NCBI RefSeq assembly: GCF_000340885.1
Contig: NC_020291.1
Location: 3,037,001-3,101,000 of the forward strand
DNA from: Clostridium saccharoperbutylacetonicum N1-4(HMT)
GTDB taxonomy: Bacteria > Bacillota > Clostridia > Clostridiales > Clostridiaceae
Length of the DNA stretch: 64,000 bases
Direction of reading: 5' to 3'
Positions 1-7,102 of this stretch are shown here, piece by piece. Each line of letters starts with the position of its first letter. Position 1 is the stretch's first letter. Under the pieces are notes generated by a model. That model was not told where the DNA came from. It saw nothing but the letters and a program-made list of their open reading frames with translations, and searched no databases. Position numbers and translations under genes: made by a program.

Positions 1-942
1 TTAATGAAGGAAGCTATTAAAAGAGGAATAAAAGTTGAGGTTTTAGATAAAACTGAAAATTTTATTTCCCTCAAGAAGAACAATAAAGTTGAATATGTAA
101 AGCAGGCAACTAAAACATCAAAGGATAGTTATATAACTGTTTTAATAATGGAAAATAAAAGTGTTACTAAAAAAGTATTAAGAGATAATAATATTAAAGT
201 TCCTGCTGGTGTGGAAGTAAATTCTTTGAAGGAAGCATTAGCTATAATTACTGATTATGTGAATAAACCAATAGTAATAAAGCCTAAATCAACAAATTTT
301 GGAATTGGAATAAGTATTTTTAAAGATGGAACAGATGAAGATAGTTTAAGGAAGGCCTTTGAATTAGCCTTTGAACATGATAATACGGTGCTTGTTGAAG
401 AGTTTATAAAGGGAAAAGAATATAGATTTTTAGTTATTGATGACAAAGTTGCTGGAATACTTCATAGGGTACCAGCAAATGTAAAAGGTGATGGAGTTAA
501 TTCAATAAAAGGATTAGTAGAAATAAAAAATCAAGATCCTCTTAGAGGTTATCATTATGTAACGCCTCTTGAAAAAATAATCTTAGATGAAAGTGCTGAA
601 TTATTTTTGAAACAGCAAAATAAAGATTTTAAGTATGTTCCAGAAAAAGATGAAGTTGTTTATTTAAGAGAAAACTCTAACATTAGCACAGGAGGAGATA
701 GCATAGATTATACTGATGATATTTCTAACAAGTTTAAGGACATTGCAGTTAAGGCTGCTCAAGCAGTAAATGCAAGAATCTGTGGCGTTGATATGATGCT
801 TGAAGATTATAAAGATGAAAATACTGGTTATGCAATAATAGAACTTAACTTTAATCCAGCAATTCATATTCATTGTTATCCTTATAAAGGTACTGAAAGA
901 AAAATTGGAGTTGAAGTATTAAAAGTATTAGAACTAATTTAA
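1..942 (+). CDS. gshAB: Bifunctional glutamate-cysteine ligase/glutathione synthetase GshAB, C-terminal part (partial)
   Basis: This is the ATP-grasp (glutathione synthetase) half of the fused GshAB (GshF) enzyme, which joins Glu and Cys and then adds Gly. The frame is open to the first base of the window, so the ligase half lies upstream and the Met at base 4 is internal. Visible ATP-grasp elements are the lysine strand KPIVIKPKSTNFG (about residues 81-93), the nucleotide-binding EEFIKGKEYRF, and the Mg/ATP segment CGVDMM followed by IIELNFNPAIH near the end. The opening (REAIKRGI-like start, then EVLDKTENFISL and VEYVKQATKTSKDSY) is typical of the linker in clostridial and lactobacterial GshF. 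A D-Ala-D-Ala ligase or cyanophycin synthetase would be the alternatives, but the linker favours GshAB. Confidence 0.87.
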   Translation, partial: LMKEAIKRGIKVEVLDKTENFISLKKNNKVEYVKQATKTSKDSYITVLIMENKSVTKKVLRDNNIKVPAGVEVNSLKEALAIITDYVNKPIVIKPKSTNFGIGISIFKDGTDEDSLRKAFELAFEHDNTVLVEEFIKGKEYRFLVIDDKVAGILHRVPANVKGDGVNSIKGLVEIKNQDPLRGYHYVTPLEKIILDESAELFLKQQNKDFKYVPEKDEVVYLRENSNISTGGDSIDYTDDISNKFKDIAVKAAQAVNARICGVDMMLEDYKDENTGYAIIELNFNPAIHIHCYPYKGTERKIGVEVLKVLELI

Positions 943-944
943 AT

Positions 945-976
945 AAGAGGCAGGTTGAAATTTCAACTTGCCTCTT
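945..976. terminator. Palindromic hairpin after gshAB
   Basis: A 16-bp arm AAGAGGCAGGTTGAAA is followed directly by TTTCAACTTGCCTCTT, pairing throughout with one G-T wobble. It sits three bases after the gshAB stop and between two convergent genes, so it probably stops transcription. The U-run on the + strand is poor. Confidence 0.6.
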
Positions 977-1025
977 AGCAGTTAAAGAAGCTCTTTTAAA
1001 GGAGCTCCTTATAATATAATATAAA

Positions 1026-1517
1026 TTATAAAGTTTCAACAGCTAAAGCTGATAAAGTTGCATTTGTTATTGTTAATCCAGCTGTTACAGAAATTAAGCT
1101 GCTTGGTTCAATTTGAACTGTATAGGTGGTATTTCCATAAGCAGGATTGCAATCACAGTATTGGAAAGAGAAAGATTCTGATTCAAGTACTCGTACTGCT
1201 TTTGCGAAAGTGTGAGTTCCACCTACTGCTTGTGGACATCCATCACGAACAGCTTTTACTATTACGAAATTTAAATTTACTAGAATATCTGCTGGTAGGG
1301 AAATTAAGCTTGTAAAAGTTAATAAAACCTTTGGATTACACATATTACTAGTATCGATAGAAACGCTAACAACAGGGATAGGTCTAGATAATGGTGTTGA
1401 AATTACTGCCAAAGGTCCAGCTCCACCAGTACTAACATTTAATAAAGCTCTTCCTGGTTCAGGAGCATTATTATAAATTTCACAATAGTCACTTTCAGTT
1501 CCGCATAAATTTCTCAT
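1026..1517 (-). CDS. DUF4489-like protein, possibly a surface or spore-layer protein
   Basis: This 163-residue protein starts with a clear ribosome binding site (GGAGGGT, seven bases before ATG). It is rich in Ile, Val, Ser and Thr and probably all beta. It has Cys residues near the N-terminus (CGTESDYC), a CNPKVLLTFTS stretch around residue 61, and a CDCNPAYGNTTYTV stretch near residue 121. This layout matches my memory of the clostridial DUF4489 family, often found among proteins expressed during sporulation. There is no signal peptide or membrane segment. It faces gshAB and stands alone. The function is unknown and the family assignment is moderate. Confidence 0.6.
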   Translation of the reverse strand: MRNLCGTESDYCEIYNNAPEPGRALLNVSTGGAGPLAVISTPLSRPIPVVSVSIDTSNMCNPKVLLTFTSLISLPADILVNLNFVIVKAVRDGCPQAVGGTHTFAKAVRVLESESFSFQYCDCNPAYGNTTYTVQIEPSSLISVTAGLTITNATLSALAVETL

Positions 1518-1836
1518 AAGATACCCTCCATATTATCATAAGTTAATTAAAGTTTTTTTAATATATATTGAATTATCAATGTTCAACACTCAATTATTAA
1601 TTAGGATTGGATTTCCTTTGGAAATTATAAAGTTTTGAACAATTTTCTTGCAATATATATTTAATCTTAGATATTTTGTCATAGTATATTGTATGAAGAT
1701 GCTTAAAAAAGGTGAAGTCTAAAGAAACTGGATTTAGAAATTTTACGATTATAAATTTTAGTAATTGATATAATATTTACAAGGAAACTTATTTAAAGTA
1801 TTATAAAATTAATTTTAAACATGAGGTGATTACAAA
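1518..1836. other. Intergenic region between divergent genes, holding one copy of a dispersed repeat
   Basis: AT-rich spacer of 319 bases between the divergent genes at 1517 and 1837. It carries the dispersed repeat at 1574-1626. A GAGGTGATT ribosome binding site precedes the start at 1837. I see no RNA gene. Confidence 0.6.
1574..1626 (+). repeat. Dispersed intergenic repeat, copy 1 of 2
   Basis: This stretch (ATCAATGTTCAA, then an AATTATTAATT-like middle, then GGATTTCCTTTGGAAATT) matches the layout of 16019-16071 (ATCAATGTTCAATTATCAATT, then AATCCTTTCGGAATTTC). The last part can fold as a short TTTCC/GGAAA hairpin. Both copies lie just upstream of a + strand gene. Confidence 0.45.
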
Positions 1837-2496
1837 ATGATAAAAAATGATTATATGAAAGAAGTAGAAAATACTTTGAAATTGGTAACTGAAGAAGTTG
1901 ATATGGACATAATTAATGGTAATTTAGAGGAAGCCAAAGAAAGAGTTAATAAATGTCTAAAATCTTTGGTGGGAATTGATATAGGTACTGTAGATGTTTT
2001 TTCTTTTAATACATTAGAAGGTCTTATAAGCAAGGATATGCATTATAATGCTGAAAAGTTTATAGCCTTTGGATGTCTTATGAAGCTACAAGGAGATTTG
2101 GTATCTAAGGAAAATAATGAAACATCGAAAATTCAATATTATAGTAAATCTATAGAAGGGTTTTACAATGCTTATATGGAAGATGATGAAGTAGGAATTA
2201 AATTTATTAATGATGCTGCATTAGTAGCTGATGAATTAAGTAAATACGAATTTTCTATAGAGATGGATAGAAAGGTCTTAAAGATTTATGAGGCTGCTAA
2301 TAGATTAGATAAAGCAGAAGATACCTTATATTATATGCTTAGAAAAACTAATAACGATGGAAGTATAATTTTAGAAGGAATTAAGTTTTATAATAGGCTT
2401 AAACAAATGGATCATGATAAGTTGAAGGAAGGTAATTTACCTTTTGAGGAAGTAGAAGATGGGATTTTAGAACTAGAAAAAAGATTAGGAAATTAA
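1837..2496 (+). CDS. Hypothetical protein, DUF6483-like helical repeat protein
   Basis: A 219-residue acidic, all-helical soluble protein without signal peptide or membrane segment. The MIKNDYMKEVENTLKLV opening, followed by NLEEAKERVNKCLKSLVGID, resembles the DUF6483 family of Firmicutes (start MIxNDYI, then a helix and a second LLG motif). The later part, with pairs such as EFSIEMDRKVLKIYEAANRL and KAEDTLYYMLRK, reads like TPR-type helical pairs. The ribosome binding site GAGGTGATTACAAAATG supports the start. It is monocistronic and ends in a hairpin shared with the convergent gene. The role is unknown. Confidence 0.6.
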   Translation: MIKNDYMKEVENTLKLVTEEVDMDIINGNLEEAKERVNKCLKSLVGIDIGTVDVFSFNTLEGLISKDMHYNAEKFIAFGCLMKLQGDLVSKENNETSKIQYYSKSIEGFYNAYMEDDEVGIKFINDAALVADELSKYEFSIEMDRKVLKIYEAANRLDKAEDTLYYMLRKTNNDGSIILEGIKFYNRLKQMDHDKLKEGNLPFEEVEDGILELEKRLGN

Positions 2497-2497
2497 A

Positions 2498-2544
2498 ATA
2501 TGGGTATCCAACAATACTTATAGTACAAAGTTGGATATCCATAT
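2498..2544. terminator. Bidirectional terminator hairpin between convergent genes
   Basis: Arms ATATGGGTATCCAAC (2498-2512) and GTTGGATATCCATAT (2530-2544) pair with a single wobble around a 17-base loop. The right arm reaches the stop codon of the minus-strand gene, so one hairpin serves both genes. Confidence 0.7.
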
Positions 2545-2999
2545 TAAAAATGTTTATCTAAAAGTTTCTCTTTTACTATTTTTAAGTTTGTAACCTGCTT
2601 TGTAATTGTAGATACAAAGATAACACCTAAGGCTAAAGCTCCAGCGATTGATATTGTGTTTAATCCAAGAGTAGCAGCAGCACTTATGTTTCCTAATATA
2701 GTTTCATACATGGTATAGTACATACCAGCACCAGGAACTAGTGGAATAAGCGCACATACAACTAAGGTTGTTACTGGAGTTTTTAAATATCTTGCAAAAA
2801 TCTCAGAGTACATACTAATAATAATTGCTGAAATAAATTGTGCCATAATATCACCAACTCCATTTTGGGTTAAAGATAAATAGGAAAACCAGCTTAATCC
2901 ACCGCCTATGGCAGCAAAAATTAAATATTTTCCTCTTATATTAAAAATTATTCCAAAGCCAAAAGATGCCACTAAGGCAACAAAAACTTGTTCAATCAT
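2544..2999 (-). CDS. Threonine/serine exporter, small ThrE subunit (DUF3815, YjjB-like)
   Basis: An integral membrane protein of about 151 residues with four or five hydrophobic segments. In Corynebacterium ThrE one chain carries both halves; many Firmicutes split it into a DUF1212 protein and a DUF3815 protein, as here. The segments FGIIFNIRGKYLIFAAIGG, a PVTTLVVCALIPLVPGAGMYY motif near the middle, and a C-terminal GALALGVIFVSTI helix are typical of DUF3815. I place the start at the ATG three codons inside the longest frame because AAAGGGTG lies at proper distance. The partner gene is 16 bases upstream in the same operon. Confidence 0.85.
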   Translation of the reverse strand: MIEQVFVALVASFGFGIIFNIRGKYLIFAAIGGGLSWFSYLSLTQNGVGDIMAQFISAIIISMYSEIFARYLKTPVTTLVVCALIPLVPGAGMYYTMYETILGNISAAATLGLNTISIAGALALGVIFVSTITKQVTNLKIVKEKLLDKHF

Positions 3000-3024
3000 A
3001 AAATTCACCCTTTTCTAGATTGTA

Positions 3025-3804
3025 TTAATGGAAAACTACAGGGAATAAGCCAAATTTATTTATGAATAAGATTAAGACAGCACCAGTTCCAACTGCAATT
3101 GACACGGCAATTAAAAAGGCTTCAGAAGCTTTTGTAATACCTGATAAAAAATCACCAGCAATAGTATCTCTAATTGCATTTGTAATTGCAAGTCCGGGCA
3201 CAAGTAGCATGATTGAACCTATAATAGTTTTATCCAAGTTCGAGCATATTCCTGATTTAAAAAACAATGCAGCAAAAAAAGCACATATTCCTCCACAGAC
3301 TGAATTAACAAAGAATTCATTTATATTAAGCTTTTGAAATATAATTGATACTATTTTTATAAGAGCACCAATTATACAAGCACCAGCAAAATCTTTTATA
3401 TCTCCTCCAAATACAATTGCAAAACATCCAGCTGTAATTGAGGACCAAAGTAAAGTGATTAAAAATGAATATCTATCACCCTCAGATATAGCTATAAGCT
3501 CATCATTAAATTTGCACATATCCATTTTCACAGTTTGAATTTTTCTTGATAGATCATTTATTTTATCTATTTTATTTAAATCAACACCTCTAGAAGTAAT
3601 TCTTTTAACAAGAGTTGCAACTTCTTCTTTATAAGCAACTGTAACAATTATTCCAGTTGGTATGACAAAGCAATCAGCAGAATCCGCACCAAAGCCAAGA
3701 CATATTCTGGTCATGGTTTCTTCTACTCTATAAGTTTCTGCACCACTTTCCAGCATGATCTTACCAGCAAGTGTGGTAACTTTAAGTAATTTATTAAGAT
3801 CCAT
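3025..3804 (-). CDS. Threonine/serine exporter, large ThrE subunit (DUF1212, YjjP-like)
   Basis: A 259-residue protein: a cytosolic N-terminal domain of about 110 residues followed by five hydrophobic segments. The N-terminal stretch LAGKIMLESGAETYRVEETM and the later FVIPTGIIVTV are the signature of the DUF1212 half of ThrE exporters. LVPGLAITNAIRDTIAGDFLSG near the C-terminus is the conserved PG(x)6RD element. A TTGGAGTAAGACT site precedes the ATG at 3804, which is preferred over the upstream ATG at 3822 that has no site. It forms a two-gene operon with the DUF3815 subunit and probably exports threonine, serine or related metabolites. Confidence 0.87.
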   Translation of the reverse strand: MDLNKLLKVTTLAGKIMLESGAETYRVEETMTRICLGFGADSADCFVIPTGIIVTVAYKEEVATLVKRITSRGVDLNKIDKINDLSRKIQTVKMDMCKFNDELIAISEGDRYSFLITLLWSSITAGCFAIVFGGDIKDFAGACIIGALIKIVSIIFQKLNINEFFVNSVCGGICAFFAALFFKSGICSNLDKTIIGSIMLLVPGLAITNAIRDTIAGDFLSGITKASEAFLIAVSIAVGTGAVLILFINKFGLFPVVFH

Positions 3805-4056
3805 AGTCTTACTCCAATACATTATATTTTAAGTGAATTATAGCATATAATACATGATAGTTATAGAAAAAAATCTGTAATATTATTGTTTTTAGAATAA
3901 TATAAAAAAACATTTTTATATTAAAATATGTTTACAAATTGTATTGATTTTTGAAGAAGTATTAACAAGAATATATAAATTATCAAAAAAATAGTTGATT
4001 AATTTACTAAGAAATCATATAATTTGAATATAAAAAAATATTGGGGTGATTATTAG

Positions 4057-5292
4057 ATGAATTTTGAAAATATTCAAAAAGAAGACAAAGAAATTTATGA
4101 CTTAATGGAAAAGGAATTAGAAAGACAGCAAAAAGGAATTGAATTAATAGCATCTGAAAATATTGTAAGTCCAGCTGTTATGGAAGCTATGGGCTCTTAT
4201 TTAACGAATAAATATGCTGAAGGATATCCTGGCAAAAGATATTATGGAGGCTGTCATGTAGTTGATGAAATTGAACAAATAGCCATAGATAGGGCTAAAA
4301 AATTATTTGGTGCAGAACATGCTAACGTTCAGCCACATTCAGGTTCACAAGCAAATATGGCTGTATATTTTGCTGTTTTAGAACCAGGTGATACTGTTTT
4401 AGGAATGGATTTAAGTCATGGTGGTCATTTAACTCATGGTTCACCAGTTAATTTTTCAGGAAAATTATTTAACTTCGTTTCTTATGGAGTAGATAAAGAA
4501 ACTGAAGTTATTGATTATGAAGAAGTAAGAAGAATTGCAAAAGAAGCTAAACCAAAGCTTATCGTTGCAGGTGCTAGCGCTTATGGAAGAATAATAGATT
4601 TTGCAAAGTTCAAAGAAATTGCTGATGAAGTTGGTGCTTTATTAATGGTAGATATGGCTCATATTGCTGGACTTGTTGCAGCAGGAGTTCATCCATCACC
4701 AGTGCCATATTGTGATTTTGTTACGACAACAACACATAAGACTTTAAGAGGTCCAAGAGGTGGATTAATACTTTGTAAAGAAAAATATGCACAAGTTTTA
4801 AATAAAAACATATTCCCAGGAATACAAGGTGGTCCATTAGAACATATTATAGCAGCAAAAGCTGTATGCTTTAATGAAGCTTTAGATCCAAGTTTTAAGG
4901 CTTATGGAGAAAATATAGTTGCAAACTGTAAAGAACTTGCAAATAAATTAATTGCAAAAGGCTTCAAGATTGTATCAGGTGGAACTGATAATCATGTTTT
5001 CTTAGTTGACTTAAATAACAAGGACATAACAGGTAAAGAAGCAGAAATTTTATTAGATTCAGTTGGGATAACTGTAAATAAAAATACAGTACCTAATGAA
5101 ACAAGAAGTCCATTTGTAACTTCTGGAATAAGAATTGGAACAGCAGCAGTTACAACAAGAGGTTTTGTAAAAGAAGATATGGCAGAAATTGCAGAAATTA
5201 TAGCTGAAGCAATTGATAATAGAGCAGGAGATTTATCATCACTTAAGGCTAGAGTAGAAGCATTATGTGATAAATATCCTATATATAAGTAA
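4057..5292 (+). CDS. glyA: Serine hydroxymethyltransferase
   Basis: PLP enzyme of 411 residues, the usual length for bacterial GlyA. It interconverts serine plus tetrahydrofolate with glycine plus 5,10-methylene-THF, feeding one-carbon metabolism. The PLP lysine is in the [14 protein letters not shown] motif (K228). Other landmarks are [17 protein letters not shown] (31-47), [13 protein letters not shown] (53-65), [10 protein letters not shown] (91-100) and the [13 protein letters not shown] segment (198-210). GGGGTGATTATTAG precedes the start. The gene is monocistronic and followed by a terminator. No purine or glycine riboswitch is visible in the 250-base leader. Confidence 0.98.
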   Translation: MNFENIQKEDKEIYDLMEKELERQQKGIELIASENIVSPAVMEAMGSYLTNKYAEGYPGKRYYGGCHVVDEIEQIAIDRAKKLFGAEHANVQPHSGSQANMAVYFAVLEPGDTVLGMDLSHGGHLTHGSPVNFSGKLFNFVSYGVDKETEVIDYEEVRRIAKEAKPKLIVAGASAYGRIIDFAKFKEIADEVGALLMVDMAHIAGLVAAGVHPSPVPYCDFVTTTTHKTLRGPRGGLILCKEKYAQVLNKNIFPGIQGGPLEHIIAAKAVCFNEALDPSFKAYGENIVANCKELANKLIAKGFKIVSGGTDNHVFLVDLNNKDITGKEAEILLDSVGITVNKNTVPNETRSPFVTSGIRIGTAAVTTRGFVKEDMAEIAEIIAEAIDNRAGDLSSLKARVEALCDKYPIYK

Positions 5293-5300
5293 CATAGTAA

Positions 5301-5342
5301 AAGCGAGGTTTCATTGTATTGTGATGAAGCTTCGCTTTTTTA
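5301..5342 (+). terminator. Rho-independent terminator of glyA
   Basis: AAGCGAGGTTTCAT pairs with ATGAAGCTTCGCTT, with wobbles, and is followed by a T-run. Confidence 0.85.
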
Positions 5343-5467
5343 TTCTTTAGGAAATTATATTGTTGGACAATCTGTGAATAACTCTTGAAACAGACTAATC
5401 AACTAGGTTTAATATTTTAAAAGAATAAAAAATAAATCATATTCGCCTGCATAAAATGTTCTCATAT

Positions 5468-5495
5468 GCAGCATAGCTGCTCTTTCTAAGGTGCA
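5468..5495 (+). repeat. GCAGCATAGCTGC repeat element, copy 1
   Basis: The segment starts GCAGCATAGCTGCTCTTT and continues CTAAGGTGCA. The same sequence, with one extra T, is at 61092-61120. The first 13 bases form a short hairpin. It lies in non-coding sequence in both places. Confidence 0.6.
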
Positions 5496-5526
5496 CATTT
5501 TTCTCACATGCGTTCGAAAAGGCAGA

Positions 5527-5573
5527 TGCGTAAAAAAAATCTCCGACTCCACAGTCGCCTGCGATTTTTTTAT
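5527..5573. repeat. Terminator-like hairpin repeat, copy 1
   Basis: TGCGTAAAAAAAATCTC, then a short core around CTCCACAGT, then GCCTGCGATTTTTTTA. It is the same element as 6931-6976 with about three substitutions. An A-run at one end and a T-run at the other make a symmetric hairpin that could stop transcription in both directions. Confidence 0.65.
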
Positions 5574-5767
5574 ATCTAGGAAAGCATAAAAGTTTATAGA
5601 CCGATGGAGTATATGGCTATATAGTATAAATGATTGATAATTACTTATTCATTAATTTCGTATCTAAGGAACTTTATTCAGCTTAGTATTTATAGAATTA
5701 AAGTAACATTTAAAGATTTCTTGAATACTATAGAATTGAAGTAAATTGGTTTTACGGAGGTTTATGA

Positions 5768-6016
5768 ATGAATCCTTATCAACTAATTATCGCAGTTCAA
5801 CAAAGAATGCAACAGGATCCGAATTTTGCTAATAAATTTAATCAAGCAATTATAGAATTAAATAAAATTCCTGGTCTTCAACAAAAAGTAGTTCAAATAG
5901 CACAACTTAACACAGAAGCTAAAAGACAAGAAGCAATGGATAAATTACCAAAAGATGCAAGAAATGCTGTTGCAAAAATATTATCTATATTAGAAGAATA
6001 TAATATTCATTTTTAG
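5768..6016 (+). CDS. Small conserved-looking hypothetical protein, Gln/Asn-rich, helical
   Basis: An 82-residue soluble protein with an excellent site (ACGGAGGTTTATGA) and its own terminator, so it is very likely a real gene. It is almost wholly helical and rich in Gln, Asn and Ala (for example QQRMQQDPNFANKFNQAI and IPGLQQKVVQIAQLNTEAKR). There is no signal peptide or membrane segment. I do not recognise a family with confidence; small clostridial proteins of this composition are common. An alternative frame starting four bases upstream closes after about 20 codons and is rejected. Confidence 0.7.
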   Translation: MNPYQLIIAVQQRMQQDPNFANKFNQAIIELNKIPGLQQKVVQIAQLNTEAKRQEAMDKLPKDARNAVAKILSILEEYNIHF

Positions 6017-6071
6017 CAAGGGTAACTTTGAAAAGCTAACCATTTGTATATAAAAAATACTTATTAAGAAT

Positions 6072-6118
6072 AAAAAGAGTTTCTTATAGAAGTTACATCT
6101 ATAAGAAGACTCTTTTTT
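6072..6118 (+). terminator. Strong rho-independent terminator
   Basis: AAAAAGAGTTTCTTATAGA pairs with TCTATAAGAAGACTCTTTTTT with one bulge and ends in a T-run. It follows the 82-residue protein. Confidence 0.85.
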
Positions 6119-6158
6119 GATATAAATAAAATTTAGGGAGAAAGCTAAATTAAATCAA

Positions 6159-6314
6159 TTAAAAACCTCTCTTTTTCGCTTCTGCTCCACTTTTATTAAG
6201 GCTTGGTTCTTCAATAGTTGTATCGAAGCTGTTTTTTGCATATTGTCCTTGATCTTTATTTCCATTTCTTAAACCATTACTTTTTGAAAAATCTCTTCGG
6301 TTATTGTTTTGCAT
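6159..6314 (-). CDS. Small 51-residue hypothetical protein, possibly spore-associated
   Basis: A short gene: an AAAGGAG site lies nine bases before the ATG at 6314. The product is polar (MQNNNRRDFSKSNG at the start, GAEAKKRGF at the end), rich in Asn, Lys, Ser and Gly, and has no hydrophobic segment. It contains YAKNSFDTTIEEP and SLNKSGAEAKK stretches. The composition recalls small acid-soluble spore proteins of the gamma or minor classes, but I see no diagnostic motif. A second in-frame ATG at 6323 overlaps the ribosome binding site and is less likely. Confidence 0.6.
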   Translation of the reverse strand: MQNNNRRDFSKSNGLRNGNKDQGQYAKNSFDTTIEEPSLNKSGAEAKKRGF

Positions 6315-6481
6315 AAAAATCATCTCCTTTGTAATAGTACATATATATTATGTCTAAAATAATAATATTTAAATCCTTGTTTATATTATATTTTTATTAA
6401 AGAAAATTTATGAAGAATATGATATAATAAGATGCTTTATAAAAAAATGCAAAAAATTTAAAAAGATTGGGAGAATTAATT

Positions 6482-6925
6482 ATGGAAATATCATCAATAC
6501 TGATTATAGCTTTTATAGTGATCATGGATATTGTTCTTATTGTAAAGGATATAAAAAACAAGATTATATACAGTGGAACAAAAAAATTTAAGATAGCAAT
6601 TCCATTAATGATTGTAATATTTGTTGGAATAACTCTTATGAATTCAAATTATAGAATGCAAGATATTATTGTGTGTGTAGCAATATTGCCTTTAGCCTTT
6701 GTGGGTAATAAAACTGGAATAACTGAAAAAGGGTTTCTATTTAATTCCTATGTAACTCCATGGGATAAGGTTGAGAGCTATTCACTAGATGATCAAGGAG
6801 AAAAATGTATACTTTCATTTAAAACAAATATGGGAGCAAGACGAATAATATTTAAACTAGAAGATAAGGCTGATATTAAAAAATATCTATTAAGTATAAA
6901 TAAGTTAAGATATGTAAAAAAATAA
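6482..6925 (+). CDS. Membrane protein with two or three N-terminal helices and a PH-like C-terminal domain
   Basis: A 147-residue protein. The ATG at 6482 follows a GGGAG site; the longer frame from TTG at 6467 would overlap it. Hydrophobic segments cover about residues 3-21, 38-53 and 59-74. The soluble C-terminal part (GITEKGFLFNSYVTPWDKVESY, then LSFKTN and RIIFKLEDKADIKKYL) has the layout of the bacterial PH-like or DUF5673 domains found at the end of small clostridial membrane proteins. The function is unknown; no operon partner is evident. Confidence 0.7.
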   Translation: MEISSILIIAFIVIMDIVLIVKDIKNKIIYSGTKKFKIAIPLMIVIFVGITLMNSNYRMQDIIVCVAILPLAFVGNKTGITEKGFLFNSYVTPWDKVESYSLDDQGEKCILSFKTNMGARRIIFKLEDKADIKKYLLSINKLRYVKK

Positions 6926-6930
6926 TTTAA

Positions 6931-6976
6931 TGCGTAAAAAAAATCTCAGGCTCCACAGTTGCCTGCGATTTTTTTA
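6931..6976. repeat. Terminator-like hairpin repeat, copy 2
   Basis: Same element as 5527-5573. Here the stem is cleaner: AAAAAAATCTCAGGC and GCCTGCGATTTTTTT pair with one mismatch around a TCCACAGTT loop. It lies just after the stop at 6925 and probably terminates that gene. Confidence 0.75.
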
Positions 6977-7102
6977 TTGACTATTTTATGATATAATTGA
7001 TACATCTTATGGAAAAATGGTAATTGACTATAAGAAAAAAGACGTTAATAGCATGAAAAAAAGTTTATACTTTTTAATTGCTTGAGAGAGGAAGAATAAT
7101 AA

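Larger units (their letters stand above)
5343..5767. other. Long intergenic region with repeat elements
   Basis: No convincing gene. It contains a GCAGC-ATA-GCTGC element (5468-5495) also present at 61092-61120, a terminator-like repeat (5527-5573) also present at 6931-6976, and two near-identical stretches, TATAGAATTAAAGTAA and TATAGAATTGAAGTAA, close to 5691 and 5731. Confidence 0.6.

Noticed and set aside
1058..1315. Plus-strand frame of 85 codons
   Set aside because: It lies fully antisense to the better-supported gene at 1026-1517, has no ribosome binding site and shows Leu-rich shadow composition.
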